Part shown: in pieces, positions 47,292-55,968 of the stretch | Layout of the letters: each line of letters starts with the position of its first letter | How positions within the stretch are numbered: position 1 is the first letter of the stretch | Origin: Lacticaseibacillus hegangensis | GTDB lineage: Bacteria > Bacillota > Bacilli > Lactobacillales > Lactobacillaceae | Assembly: GCF_003946465.1 (NCBI RefSeq) | Contig: NZ_RHOL01000019.1 | Coordinates: 1 to 56,082 of the forward strand | DNA: 56,082 bases | Direction of reading: 5' to 3' | Made by a program: the position numbers and the translations under genes | The notes under the pieces: model-generated | What the model saw: only the letters and a program-made list of their open reading frames with translations | Database searches by the model: none | What the model was told of the DNA's origin: nothing

Positions 47292-47465
47292 GGCGCGCCT
47301 CCTTACAGAATAGTCGTTGTCATTGTACCTGTATGAGCGAAACGGGGCAAACAAGCAGCCGCCAAACAGGGCTTTTGTAAGAATGATTTAAACCCTTGAG
47401 GCTGATCAAGAGGGGCTGGCCCGCATTGCTACAATCAAGATAAAGAAACAAAAACGGAGGCAGCC

Positions 47466-48077
47466 ATGCTATTTCTGGGCCCATTATATCAATATGCCCA
47501 ATCACGGCTGGCAGGGCACATCAATCATTGGCCACTGGTGAAGCTGGCGATTTATAGCTTGGACAAGACCCTGTTCTACTTGCTGATTGCCTTGGTCCTG
47601 CGGTGGGGTTACTTGCGGCTGCGGCACCAAAAGCCGCGGCTGCGCGGGGAGCTGCGGTGGTTCTTTTTCACCGGCTATCTACTGCTGCTCCTGATGCTGA
47701 CGGTGTTTCGGAATCACTACTTTCCTTGGCAGTGGCCGGTTTATCTGCATCGCCCCCTCAGCGACATTAATTTTGTGCCGTTGGTCAACACGCTTAAATT
47801 GCGGTTCGGCAGTCCTGTCGATTTGTGGTATCAGTCGCTGGGCAATGTGGTTTGGTTTTTACCCTTCGGCTTCGGTCTGCCGGCGATGACCAAGCACCGC
47901 CTGCGGCCATTTGGAGTCGTTTGGCGCGCGGCTTTGCTGTCTGTTGTTATTGAGGCACTGCAGTTTGTGCTGTACACCGGGGTCGCCGACATTGATGATG
48001 TGATTTTTAATACCCTCGGCGGGCTGCTGGGTTACGGCATCTATCGGTTCCTGTTTGGCCGGGGTAAACGGCAGTGA
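47466..48077 (+). CDS. VanZ-family membrane protein, second copy
   Basis: 203 aa with about five membrane segments. AACGGAGGCAGCC precedes ATG 47466. The VanZ core is recognisable: DINFVPLVNTL, NVVWFLPFGFGLP, EALQFVLYTGVADIDDVIFNTLGGLLGY. It is of the longer VanZ type, distinct from the one at 25422. Role unknown; divergent from the LTA-synthase gene with a 174-bp gap. Confidence 0.9.
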   Translation: MLFLGPLYQYAQSRLAGHINHWPLVKLAIYSLDKTLFYLLIALVLRWGYLRLRHQKPRLRGELRWFFFTGYLLLLLMLTVFRNHYFPWQWPVYLHRPLSDINFVPLVNTLKLRFGSPVDLWYQSLGNVVWFLPFGFGLPAMTKHRLRPFGVVWRAALLSVVIEALQFVLYTGVADIDDVIFNTLGGLLGYGIYRFLFGRGKRQ

Positions 48078-48102
48078 CGGTCTGAGAAGACCGTTTTTTT
48101 TT
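48077..48102 (+). terminator. Terminator of the second VanZ gene
   Basis: ACGGTCT-GAGA-AGACCGT and nine Ts, starting at the last base of the stop codon. Confidence 0.9.
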
Positions 48103-48170
48103 ATGAGATTTTCTGAAAGCAGGTACGGCTTTTTACATTTGGTGAAAAAATCGATTGTGCAAGCGCTGAT

Positions 48171-48201
48171 TTGAAAAAAAGTTTGGTTCCGGGGGTATAC
48201 T
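48171..48201 (+). promoter_or_regulatory. Promoter of the sugar-transporter transcript
   Basis: TTGAAA (48171-48176), 19-bp spacer, TATACT (48196-48201). This leaves an unusually long leader of about 190 nt. Confidence 0.5.
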
Positions 48202-48207
48202 GTTTGC

Positions 48208-48390
48208 GGACGCGGATTAACCTCACGCTTTGCGGCGGGTCACCGCCGTCCCCAGCCCGTCTGCAACCGGCTTCAGAAACCGCTTGCGGGCATGCCTGCA
48301 AGGGCGTGTAGGGTTGTGCTGAAAACGAAATCACGATAGACTGAATACTTGTGTCTTTAACTATTTGCCCAATATTTAATTCATTAATAA
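48208..48390 (+). promoter_or_regulatory. Long structured leader upstream of the GRP sugar transporter
   Basis: The 320-bp gap before 48402 has no ORF of note. After the promoter it shows GGCGG-GTCA-CCGCC (48233-48246 region) and a 20-bp palindrome CTTGCGGGCATGCCTGCAAG (48283-48302). The G+C-rich first half gives way to an AT-rich stretch before AAGGAG. This is consistent with a folded regulatory leader or small RNA. I could not match it to a riboswitch class. Confidence 0.4.
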
Positions 48391-48401
48391 GGAGACGACT
48401 C

Positions 48402-49250
48402 ATGGGAATTATTATCGCGCTGATCCCCGCGATTGCCTGGGGATCAATTGGTTTGGTCAGCGGCAAACTCGGTGGAAACGCCTATCAACAAACGCTGGGG
48501 ATGACCTTTGGGGCCCTGGTTTTCGGTATTGGGACCTTCATTGTGGCGCAACCAACGCTCGATACCCGGGTCTGGCTGTTCGGCATTCTGTCCGGCTTGT
48601 TCTGGAGTCTTGGTCAGAGCCAGCAGTTCCAAGCCATGAAATACATTGGGGTGTCGCTGACCGTCCCAATGTCCACCGGCATGCAGCTGGTCGCTAATAC
48701 CTTGGCCGGGGCCTTGCTGTTTGCAGAGTGGCAGACGACCAAAATGGTCGTGCTGGGGCTGCTTGCCCTGTTTGCCCTGATCGCCGGTGCGGTATTGACG
48801 TCGCGCACGGAAAAAACGGGTGAGGCAGGCATCACAAATTACAGCGCCGGGATCCGCACGCTGATCATTTCCACTGTCGGCTACGCGGGGTACACGATTG
48901 TCGTCAAAGCGGCCGCGCTTGGCGCCAGTGCCGTGGTGCTGCCGCAGGCGGTCGGCATGGTCATTGGGGCCTTGCTCTTTTCGATTGGCCATCACGCCTT
49001 TTCCAAAGCCACCGCAAAAAATGTGGTCACGGGGTTGCTTTGGGGCACCGGGAACGTCTTCATGCTGATGGCGATGGCCGATGTTGGCCTGGCTGTCGCA
49101 TACTCCTTATCCCAAATGGGCATCGTGATTTCCACGTTCGGCTCGATCTTCCTGCTTGGGGAGAAGAAGACCCACAAGGAAATGATTTGGATCGCCTGGG
49201 GGTCAGTGCTGATTATTGCAGGCGGCGTTCTTTTAGGTATCATGAAGTAG
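48402..49250 (+). CDS. GRP-family sugar uptake protein (GlcU/RbsU-like)
   Basis: 282 aa from ATG 48402 with AAGGAG eight bases before; ten membrane segments. The N-terminus GIIIALIPAIAWGSIGLVSGKLGG, the SGLFWSLGQSQQFQAMKYIGVS block and the C-terminal SQMGIVISTFGSIFLLGEKKT are those of the glucose/ribose porter family. It imports a sugar with protons, outside the PTS; glucose and ribose are both possible. The adjacent pgi would handle glucose-6-P after phosphorylation. Confidence 0.93.
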   Translation: MGIIIALIPAIAWGSIGLVSGKLGGNAYQQTLGMTFGALVFGIGTFIVAQPTLDTRVWLFGILSGLFWSLGQSQQFQAMKYIGVSLTVPMSTGMQLVANTLAGALLFAEWQTTKMVVLGLLALFALIAGAVLTSRTEKTGEAGITNYSAGIRTLIISTVGYAGYTIVVKAAALGASAVVLPQAVGMVIGALLFSIGHHAFSKATAKNVVTGLLWGTGNVFMLMAMADVGLAVAYSLSQMGIVISTFGSIFLLGEKKTHKEMIWIAWGSVLIIAGGVLLGIMK

Positions 49251-49258
49251 TCTTAACT

Positions 49259-49294
49259 GTTCTGCGCGGGCTTGTTACCTGCGTAGGACTTTTT
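49259..49294 (+). terminator. Terminator of the sugar-transporter gene
   Basis: Imperfect stem GTTCTGCGCGG / CCTGCGTAGGAC followed by a T run. Confidence 0.65.
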
Positions 49295-49378
49295 ACTTTT
49301 GCTAGCCGCTTTCTTGCTTTTTAGCAGGGCGATGCTTAAAGTTGGAGATGTCAAAGACAATAGGAGGAACTCATTAAA

Positions 49379-50719
49379 ATGGCTCACATTTCATTTGATT
49401 CATCGAAGCTTTCAAAGTTTGTTCACGAGAACGAACTGGGCGAAATGCAGGCAATGGTGACTGCCGCAGACAAAGAGCTGCGCGAAGGCACTGGCGCCGG
49501 TAACGATTTCCGCGGGTTCTTGGACCTGCCAGTGAACTACGACAAGGACGAATTTGCCCGGATCAAGGCCGCGGCCAAGAAGATCCAAGGGGACTCAGAA
49601 GTCTTCGTTGCCATCGGCATTGGCGGCTCATACCTGGGCGCTCGCATGGCCGTTGATTTTCTTTCCCACACGTTCCGCAACTACGAACCAGGCCGTAAGC
49701 TGCCAGAAGTCTACTTCGCCGGCAACTCGATTTCCGGTTCGTACCTGTCCGATCTGATTGACATGATCGGCGACCGCGACTTCTCGCTGAACGTCATCAG
49801 CAAGTCCGGGACCACCACCGAACCTTCCATCGCGTTCCGCGTGCTGAAGGCCAAGCTGATCGAAAAGTACGGCAAGGACGGGGCCAAGGGCCGCATTTAC
49901 GCCACGACCGATCGCGCTAAGGGTGCGCTGAAGTCTGAATCAGACGCTGAAGGCTACGAAGAATTCGTTGTGCCTGATGACTTGGGCGGTCGTTACTCCG
50001 TGCTGTCCGCTGTGGGTCTGTTGCCGATCGCCGTTGCCGGCGGTGACATCGACCAGCTGATGAAAGGTGCCGCTGATGGCCGCGAAGCCTATTCTGACGC
50101 CGACCTCAGCAAAAACGAGGCGTATCAGTACGCCGCATTGCGCAACATTTTGTACCGCAAGGGCTACACAACAGAACTGCTTGAAAACTACGAGCCAACG
50201 CTGCAGTACTTCAGCGAATGGTGGAAGCAGCTCATGGGCGAATCCGAAGGCAAGGACCAAAAGGGCATTTACCCATCAAGCGCGAACTTCACGACTGACC
50301 TACACTCTCTGGGCCAGTACATCCAGGAAGGCCGCCGCAATCTGATGGAAACTGTTGTTTGGGTCGACAAGCCAAATCATGACGTTGAGATCCCGGCAGA
50401 GCCAGGTTCCCTTGACGGGCTGGAATACCTCGAAGGCAAAAAGATGTCGTTTGTTAACCGCAAGGCTTACGAAGGCGTTGTTTTGGCCCACACGGATGGC
50501 GGCGTGCCAGTGATGACGGTCACCATTCCGCAGCAGGATGCCTACACGCTCGGCTACCTGATCTACTTCTTTGAAGTAGCCGTTGCCGTTTCCGGCTACC
50601 TGAACGGGATCAACCCGTTCAACCAGCCAGGCGTTGAAGCGTACAAGAAGAACATGTTTGCCCTGCTTGGCCGTCCGGGCTTTGAGGACATGACCAAGGA
50701 ACTGAACGCCCGCCTGTAA
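49379..50719 (+). CDS. pgi: Glucose-6-phosphate isomerase
   Basis: 446 aa, the short Gram-positive form. It interconverts glucose-6-P and fructose-6-[45 protein letters not shown] and the C-terminal [19 protein letters not shown] are the SIS-fold and active-site signatures. TAGGAGGAACTC precedes ATG 49379. Codons are strikingly uniform, as for a highly expressed gene. Confidence 0.97.
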   Translation: MAHISFDSSKLSKFVHENELGEMQAMVTAADKELREGTGAGNDFRGFLDLPVNYDKDEFARIKAAAKKIQGDSEVFVAIGIGGSYLGARMAVDFLSHTFRNYEPGRKLPEVYFAGNSISGSYLSDLIDMIGDRDFSLNVISKSGTTTEPSIAFRVLKAKLIEKYGKDGAKGRIYATTDRAKGALKSESDAEGYEEFVVPDDLGGRYSVLSAVGLLPIAVAGGDIDQLMKGAADGREAYSDADLSKNEAYQYAALRNILYRKGYTTELLENYEPTLQYFSEWWKQLMGESEGKDQKGIYPSSANFTTDLHSLGQYIQEGRRNLMETVVWVDKPNHDVEIPAEPGSLDGLEYLEGKKMSFVNRKAYEGVVLAHTDGGVPVMTVTIPQQDAYTLGYLIYFFEVAVAVSGYLNGINPFNQPGVEAYKKNMFALLGRPGFEDMTKELNARL

Positions 50720-50750
50720 GCGATAGGCGCGTCTAGTCCACGGATGAATA

Positions 50751-50822
50751 AAAAGCGCTCAAGTCAAAAGCAAGGCTCACCATTTATGATGAGGCGATGC
50801 GCAAGGCTTGAGCGCTTTTTTG
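50751..50822 (+). terminator. pgi terminator with long loop
   Basis: 13-bp perfect stem AAAAGCGCTCAAG / CTTGAGCGCTTTT enclosing 43 bp, then a T run. Confidence 0.8.
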
Positions 50823-50864
50823 GTAGCGGCAAAGCAGGTATGTTAATGGCCAGGAGGGGCAGCG

Positions 50865-51005
50865 ATGCGTGCTGAAACGAAACAGGCAAAAATGCCTAAA
50901 ACGGCAGTGTCGACCAGCCGTGCCGACCGCAAACCGGTAGTGGGCGTTGTGACTTTGGCGGCGCTGGCGGGTCTTTACTGGTGGCTAGCGCGGGCAAACA
51001 AGTAA
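50865..51005 (+). CDS. Small single-pass membrane protein (46 aa)
   Basis: ATG 50865 with CAGGAGGGGC upstream. A basic, polar N-terminal half (Lys/Arg/Thr-rich) leads to one hydrophobic segment, VVGVVTLAALAGLYWWLA, and ends RANK. A terminator follows within 15 bp. No family recognised. Good ribosome site, own terminator and membrane pattern support it. Confidence 0.6.
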   Translation: MRAETKQAKMPKTAVSTSRADRKPVVGVVTLAALAGLYWWLARANK

Positions 51006-51019
51006 CTCAGACCGATCAA

Positions 51020-51057
51020 AACGCCTCGTCTTTTAAGTAAAAGGCGAGGCGTTCTTG
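51020..51057 (+). terminator. Bidirectional terminator
   Basis: AACGCCTCG / CGAGGCGTT with inner CTTTTA/TAAAAG pairing. It serves the 46-aa gene and the converging nuclease gene. Confidence 0.8.
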
Positions 51058-51066
51058 TTAAGGTAT

Positions 51067-52218
51067 TTAGCGCAGCGCCTTGCGATACCCCGCGGCTTGC
51101 GCTTGTTGCTCTGTGGCGAAGTAGACCGCGTTGCTGGAATTCATCCGGTAGCCGGACTGGCCCGGCACGTGGTAGATGTGGGAGTTGCGATTGCCCACGA
51201 TTTTGCCAGTGCTGGCGGTGTTCATGTCGCCGCGCGCGCCAGCTGCCGAGGCTGGGGCGGTTGGTGCCGCGCTCGCATTCGTACTCCCACCTTGAGGCTG
51301 CGGCGCCGTTGAGGTCTCGGCGGCGCTTACCACGCTGGTGCCATCGGCGTAATTAATCGTGACGCCGGCTTCGACGTTGAAGATGTAGACGTTAAAGCTC
51401 AAGCCGCTGGCGCCGATGCCTTCCGCCATCATGTGGACGCCCGAGGCGAGGAGGTTGTTGCCCTTGTAGACTGGCCGCACCGAGTACCGCACATAGGCGT
51501 TCGGATTGGTTTTCATGAAGTAGGCGATGTCGTCTTCAAACCGCAACATTTCCGGTGAGTTCAGCGAGCGCGTGCCGGTCATCAGGTTCTTGGGGTTGTT
51601 GTTCTGGCCGGTGAGCTGATAGCCAATGAGGTGACTGCGGTTGTAGAGGTAGCCGCTCTTCAACTTCTTGTTGTGCCAGCCGGTGGGATCCCAGGTGAGG
51701 GGCTCCCGCTCGGCAGTTGGCATCATGGCCTTGTTCATCAAGGCTTCTGCATCAGTCGCGCGGTTGAGCCCGTCGAGGTCGGCGAACCGCTGCCAAGTGC
51801 CTTGCTGAGTGCTGAGGTCCGCGGCGGAAAAAGTCGGCCTGCCGCCGTTGACGTCGATGGTTTGCGTGCCACTGTAGGTGAGGTTGGCCAGGTCTTGATC
51901 CGCGGCGGCCTTGGCCTTCTCCGCAGCTGCCTTAGCCAGCGCCGCTTTTTTGGCCGCGGCGGCCTTGGCGGCTTTGGCTTTCGCCTTGGCCGCCGCCCGT
52001 TTCTTACGTGCCGCTGCCTGTTTGCGCGCTTTTTCCCGCTTGGCCGCTTGTTTGGCGGCATCGGCCTTGGTAGTTTGCTGCTGGCTTGTGTTGTCGGTGC
52101 TGGTACTGCTGCAGGCGGTAAGGCTGGTGGTGCCCAGCCCTAACACGACGGTCAAGGTCGTGGCGATCCTCAGCAGCCGGCGCCAGCTGCGATGCGATGA
52201 TTCAGTTTTCCCCAACAT
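51067..52218 (-). CDS. EndA-like DNA/RNA non-specific endonuclease lipoprotein with C-terminal sunset-type domain
   Basis: 383 aa. A signal sequence ends in the lipobox SLTAC (Cys36), so the protein is lipid-anchored outside the cell. An Ala/Lys-rich helical stalk (about 50-112) follows. The nuclease domain (about 113-290) has YLYNRSHLIGYQLTGQNNNP, the EndA form of the betabetaalpha-metal motif with catalytic His and following Asn. The last about 45 residues (VGNRNSHIYHVPGQSGYRMN) form the small domain often at the end of extracellular nucleases; its usual Cys (HxPGC) is Gln here. A role in DNA uptake or nutrient DNA breakdown fits; the comG operon is in the same window. Confidence 0.9.
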   Translation of the reverse strand: MLGKTESSHRSWRRLLRIATTLTVVLGLGTTSLTACSSTSTDNTSQQQTTKADAAKQAAKREKARKQAAARKKRAAAKAKAKAAKAAAAKKAALAKAAAEKAKAAADQDLANLTYSGTQTIDVNGGRPTFSAADLSTQQGTWQRFADLDGLNRATDAEALMNKAMMPTAEREPLTWDPTGWHNKKLKSGYLYNRSHLIGYQLTGQNNNPKNLMTGTRSLNSPEMLRFEDDIAYFMKTNPNAYVRYSVRPVYKGNNLLASGVHMMAEGIGASGLSFNVYIFNVEAGVTINYADGTSVVSAAETSTAPQPQGGSTNASAAPTAPASAAGARGDMNTASTGKIVGNRNSHIYHVPGQSGYRMNSSNAVYFATEQQAQAAGYRKALR

Positions 52219-52320
52219 GATTCCCCCTAATTAACTTCTTCTTCCATTATGCCCTTACGCGGCCGGGCTGGTCGAGTCAAACTGGGGATTTGCTGAATTA
52301 ATAAAATTTTGGTCCAGGCT

Positions 52321-52350
52321 TTGACCGGTGCGGGCCCCCTGTGCTAGCGT
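52321..52350 (+). promoter_or_regulatory. Probable promoter of the oxidoreductase gene
   Basis: TTGACC (52321-52326), 18-bp spacer, TAGCGT (52345-52350). Confidence 0.45.
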
Positions 52351-52379
52351 TAACGTATCAATGATGAAAAGGTGATTGC

Positions 52380-53291
52380 ATGCTTAATGTTGGCGTGATC
52401 GGACTTGGCAATATCGCGCAAAAGGCGTATTTGCCAGCTTATGCAACAATGCAGGACACAGTTCAGTGGTATTTGGACACGCGTGATTTGGGGAAGCTGA
52501 CCAAGTTGGCCAATCAGTTTCGGCTGACGGCGGCCGGCACGGATCTTCAGGCTTTGGACAGTCTCAAACTGGATGCGGTGATGATCCATGCGGCCACTCC
52601 GGCCCACTACACGCTGGTCAAGCATTTTCTCGAGCGCGACGTTAATGTGTACGTGGACAAGCCGCTGGCGACGACTAAGGAAGCCGTACAGGAGCTGTAC
52701 ATGATTGCCGCCGCACATCGCAAGCTGCTGACGGTGGGCTTTAATCGGCGGTTTGCACTGATGATCAAGGAGCTTGCCGCGCTGCCGAATAAGAATGTGA
52801 TCCAAGTCGTCAAAAATCGTGTGGCCAGTCCGCAGCCCGCGGCGGAAGCCATTTTCGATCTGCTCATCCACCCGCTCGACACTGCGCTCATGCTCGCCGG
52901 TTTTCCTTCCGACCCCAAAGCGCGGTACAGTATGCACGCCGATAAAGATGGCAACCTTGAGCAGGCGACTGTCACGTTTGCCGCGCAGGGGATGCGGGTC
53001 GAGGCCGGGATCAACATGGTGGCCGGCGCGAATTTAGAAGAGGCCACGGTCAGCACCACTGATGGCGTGTACCGGGTGCAGGACCTCAGCCGATTGCAGG
53101 CCTACACCAAGGCTGGTGAGACCACTAAGCTGGCCCCGGACTGGCAGCCAACGCTTGAGACTCGCGGCTTTGCCCCAGCGGTTCGGGCCTTTTTGACCGC
53201 GATTCAAAATCAAACGGATAATCCGGTCGCCCCGGAAAGCAGCCGAATCACGCATCAGCTGCTTGCCGACATGGTTGCTCAGCTCCACTAA
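52380..53291 (+). CDS. Gfo/Idh/MocA-family oxidoreductase
   Basis: 303 aa. Rossmann N-terminus NVGVIGLGNIAQKAYLP binds NAD(P); DKPLATT stands at the usual EKP position; the C-terminal domain begins near VASPQPAAEAIFDLLIHPLD and carries the catalytic-type His. It belongs to the MviM/YceM-like small subgroup. AAAAGGTG precedes the start. The substrate, probably a sugar or cyclitol, cannot be told. Confidence 0.9.
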   Translation: MLNVGVIGLGNIAQKAYLPAYATMQDTVQWYLDTRDLGKLTKLANQFRLTAAGTDLQALDSLKLDAVMIHAATPAHYTLVKHFLERDVNVYVDKPLATTKEAVQELYMIAAAHRKLLTVGFNRRFALMIKELAALPNKNVIQVVKNRVASPQPAAEAIFDLLIHPLDTALMLAGFPSDPKARYSMHADKDGNLEQATVTFAAQGMRVEAGINMVAGANLEEATVSTTDGVYRVQDLSRLQAYTKAGETTKLAPDWQPTLETRGFAPAVRAFLTAIQNQTDNPVAPESSRITHQLLADMVAQLH

Positions 53292-53315
53292 AAAAACGCC
53301 CGCGGGCGTTTTTTT
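53290..53315. terminator. Bidirectional terminator
   Basis: Almost perfect palindrome AAAAAAACGCCCGCGGGCGTTTTTTT starting at the oxidoreductase stop; also ends the small minus-strand gene. Confidence 0.9.
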
Positions 53316-53445
53316 AGTTCGTTTTCGAAACGGCGGCTTTGATGGTCAAGATGCCGGCACTCAGCGCTAAGGCGCCAGAGACCAAGGTCAGACCGCCCGC
53401 GACTGTGGCCAATATGCCAAGTGGCAGGATGTGAGTTTTGCGCAT
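53314..53445 (-). CDS. Small membrane protein (43 aa)
   Basis: ATG 53445 on the minus strand follows TAGGGGGGATT. The product is a Gly/Ala/Leu-rich hydrophobic segment (LATVAGGLTLVSGALALSAG) with a short basic start (MRKTHI) and end (KAAVSKTN). The stop lies in the shared terminator. No family recognised. Confidence 0.6.
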   Translation of the reverse strand: MRKTHILPLGILATVAGGLTLVSGALALSAGILTIKAAVSKTN

Positions 53446-53674
53446 GACTGAATCCCCCCCTATCTGTCTTTAGTTTACCTGATTGGTTAGAAGAACGCGC
53501 GACAATTTGTCCCCGTTTCCTGGCTTGCCGAATGTGAGGCGGCACGGGCAACGGGATTTTTTTGCGGATTTTTCTTTGGGCAACAGACGTTATCCGTGCA
53601 ATTAGGGAAACCACCATGCTAGATTTAAGTTAAACATAGTAAACAATTTATGGTAAAGATAAGGGGGAACCAAT

Positions 53675-55552
53675 ATGGAAAAGCCAATCAGCGTCCCCAA
53701 GACGCAGGCGCCGGCCAAACCCAAGAGCCGCGTCGGCTCCACCATCGTACTCGGCGTGGGCATTTTGCTCGCGCTGCTTTTCGCCGCGTCGACGGCCTAT
53801 TCGGGGATGAAGGCAGGGCTCACTGTGGCGGCTGGGATTCCAGGGGCCATTATCGGCTCGGCGGTGGTCCGCGCCTTTGCCCGCAGGCAGGGGTTTGCCG
53901 GCACCAACGAAATGCAAGGAATGTCCAGCGGGGGTGAAACCGTCGCTTCCGGGATGATTTTTGTATTACCTGCAGTCCTGTTGATCGGCGCGCAGATCAA
54001 CTTCTTCGAGGCGGTGTTGGTCGGCACGCTGGGCGTGCTGTTCGGGATCGGCACGGCCTCCATCGTTGAGAATCACTTGATCGTCGGCAGCAAGGACACC
54101 CTGCTGTATCCGGAAGCGATGGCGATCTCCGAAACGATCCGGGCCAGCGCGGCAGGCGGCCAGGGCATGAAAATGATGGCCTCAGGCTTTGGCATCGGGG
54201 GGCTGTTGACCATGGCGACCGGCTCGATGTTCGGCTGGATCAACAATCATTTTGTAATGTACGGTCCTAAGGATTTTAAGTGGAAGTTTGAGCTGGAGGT
54301 TAATCCGCTGCTGGCAGGGATCGGATTTATTGTCGGCATGCAAGTGGCCCTGCAGATGTTTGCTGGGTCACTGCTGGCCAACTTCGCAATTGCGCCATTG
54401 ATCGGTTACTTTACCGACATGGCGGGCGGCGGCCACGAGGTCTGGAACGCGGCGGGTACCGCAGTGAGTTCGCTGGGGTTTGACGGCATTTCCGGCAGCT
54501 ACAATCGTTACTTGGGCGCCGGCATGATGCTGTGCGGCGGCCTGATCGGCGCAGTTAAGCTGGTGCCAGTGATCGGGCGCTCACTGAAAGTCGCGTTTGG
54601 TGGCAAGGAAAAGAAATCCATGTTTGGCATCATGCTGCTGGGCTTTGCCATTTTGTCAGTCTTTGTGCTCAGCAGTATTTTCTCCGGCAACATCATGATC
54701 GGCCTGCTTGGTGGGGGTCTGGCGATGTTGTTGGCCTTCGTCTTTGTGGTCGTGGCTGCGAACCTGACCGGCACGATTGGCACCTCAAACTTGCCAGTTT
54801 CCGGGATGACGATTGCCTCGCTGGTTCTGCTCACGGTGCTCTTCGTGGCGATGGGCTGGACCTCTGACTTTGATCTGCGCTCGCTGCTGCTTCTAGCCAC
54901 CTTTGCGGTCACCGCGATCAGTATCGGCGGGGGCTACTCGCAAACCCAAAAAGCCACCGAGCTGGTTGGCGCGGCGCGGCCAAAGATGCAGCGGCGGTTC
55001 CTGCTGGCTGCGGTGATCGGGGTGGTGACGGTGGTCGGCGTAATCGTGGTCTTAGCGCCACAGCTGGCTGATACCAGTGCCGACGCTGCGTTTGGCCTGC
55101 CTCAGGCCAACCTGATTGCGGCTTTGACCTCAGGAATCATCACCGGGCAGCTGCCATTCACCATCATCTTCATCGGGGTGGCAATGGGTCTGGTGATGCA
55201 CTTCCTTAAGCTGCCGATCATGACAGTTGCGATCGGTTTCTACCTGCCGATGGCCACCACGGCGATTATCTTGGTCGGTGCGATTGTTCGCATGATCGTT
55301 GAAGGCAAGGGCAAACCGGCCAATCAGGAACGCGTGCAGCACGGCGTTTCGCTGTCCTCAGGCCTGATCGCAGGCGGGTCGATCATCGGCCTGACCGGGA
55401 TTCTGCTGTCAATCAGCGGGGTGCTGACTCACGGCACGCCGACTGGCATACTAGCCGGAAACGGCGCGGCAGTCGCACTGCTCGCTGTGCTGGTGATTGC
55501 GATGCTGTTCTTCCTTCGTAAATCTTCTGTAACGGCGAAAACAAATAAATAA
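53675..55552 (+). CDS. OPT-family oligopeptide/metal-chelate transporter
   Basis: 625 aa with about 15 hydrophobic segments. GGGGGAAC precedes ATG 53675. Family signatures: TAYSGMKAGLTVAAGIPGAI, the NEMQGMSSGGE region, LYPEAMAISETIRA, and GIGFIVGMQVALQMFAGS. OPT proteins of bacteria (EspB/YSL-like) move small peptides or metal chelates with protons. No peptidase or chelator gene is adjacent. Downstream is a large hairpin without a clear T run. Confidence 0.92.
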   Translation: MEKPISVPKTQAPAKPKSRVGSTIVLGVGILLALLFAASTAYSGMKAGLTVAAGIPGAIIGSAVVRAFARRQGFAGTNEMQGMSSGGETVASGMIFVLPAVLLIGAQINFFEAVLVGTLGVLFGIGTASIVENHLIVGSKDTLLYPEAMAISETIRASAAGGQGMKMMASGFGIGGLLTMATGSMFGWINNHFVMYGPKDFKWKFELEVNPLLAGIGFIVGMQVALQMFAGSLLANFAIAPLIGYFTDMAGGGHEVWNAAGTAVSSLGFDGISGSYNRYLGAGMMLCGGLIGAVKLVPVIGRSLKVAFGGKEKKSMFGIMLLGFAILSVFVLSSIFSGNIMIGLLGGGLAMLLAFVFVVVAANLTGTIGTSNLPVSGMTIASLVLLTVLFVAMGWTSDFDLRSLLLLATFAVTAISIGGGYSQTQKATELVGAARPKMQRRFLLAAVIGVVTVVGVIVVLAPQLADTSADAAFGLPQANLIAALTSGIITGQLPFTIIFIGVAMGLVMHFLKLPIMTVAIGFYLPMATTAIILVGAIVRMIVEGKGKPANQERVQHGVSLSSGLIAGGSIIGLTGILLSISGVLTHGTPTGILAGNGAAVALLAVLVIAMLFFLRKSSVTAKTNK

Positions 55553-55556
55553 TGGT

Positions 55557-55613
55557 GCCGGCCAGGGTCGAACCGGGCGTGTCTGACCGCTGAACGCACG
55601 CTACTGGCGGCCT
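55557..55613. repeat. Large hairpin after the OPT gene
   Basis: GCCGGCCAG pairs with CTGGCGGC (one bulge) and GGGCGTG-type bases with CACGC inside. No T run follows, so it may act as a weak terminator or 3' stabiliser. Its minus-strand GGTTCGACC...CACCA superficially recalls a tRNA end but does not fold as one. Confidence 0.45.
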
Positions 55614-55663
55614 TACCGGGGGTTTATGAAATGTGACAAAATAGTTACAAATGCGCCGTGAAT

Positions 55664-55691
55664 TTGCACCAATGTAAAAATTGTGTATAAT
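55664..55691 (+). promoter_or_regulatory. Promoter of the small structured transcript
   Basis: TTGCAC (55664-55669), 16-bp spacer, TATAAT (55686-55691). Confidence 0.7.
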
Positions 55692-55697
55692 GGGCAA

Positions 55698-55817
55698 CAT
55701 ACAAAGAAAAGAATTAGAATCTTCACGGAGCGTTTGAGGACCGGCAAGGCCACTTAAACGGCGATGTAATCGGCCCGCGAGGAATCCGAATTTTGATATA
55801 AAAGGAGGATGACGCAG
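55698..55817 (+). promoter_or_regulatory. Folded leader RNA upstream of a 43-aa ORF (candidate cis-regulatory RNA)
   Basis: About 120 nt. A long closing helix is possible between GAATTAGAATCTT near the start and GGAATCCGAATTT near the ribosome site, with mismatches. Inside are CGTTTGAG / CTTAAACG, enclosing a G+C-rich loop, and CGAT-GTA-ATCG. This multi-branched layout ending just before AAAGGAGGATG is riboswitch-like. I could not match a known class. Confidence 0.45.
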
Positions 55818-55949
55818 ATGGTCACAGTATTAGTCGGTGCAGCCGCACTCTCGGTTAACGGGTTGTGGGTCTACGCGATGTTTGATCGAGCAGGGCGGAC
55901 CTGCCGTCACCAAGAAACCCCAAACATGATGGTCGCTAAGAAAAAATAG
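55818..55949 (+). CDS. Small membrane protein (43 aa) with structured leader
   Basis: ATG 55818 follows AAAGGAGGATGACGC, a near-perfect ribosome site. The N-terminal half is one hydrophobic helix (VTVLVGAAALSVNGLWVYAM), followed by a polar segment with Arg, Cys and His (FDRAGRTCRHQE) and a basic end (AKKK). It is monocistronic, with a promoter, folded leader and terminator of its own. A regulatory leader peptide, a small stress protein or a metal-linked peptide are possible. No family recognised. Confidence 0.65.
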   Translation: MVTVLVGAAALSVNGLWVYAMFDRAGRTCRHQETPNMMVAKKK

Positions 55950-55968
55950 CGCATGCGAGAGGAAAAAG

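Noticed and set aside
55557-55620. tRNA-like end on the minus strand (GGTTCGACC...GGCACCA)
   Set aside because: The T-loop is offset by about three bases from the expected distance to CCA, the acceptor arms do not pair correctly, and no anticodon arm forms. I treat it as a hairpin.
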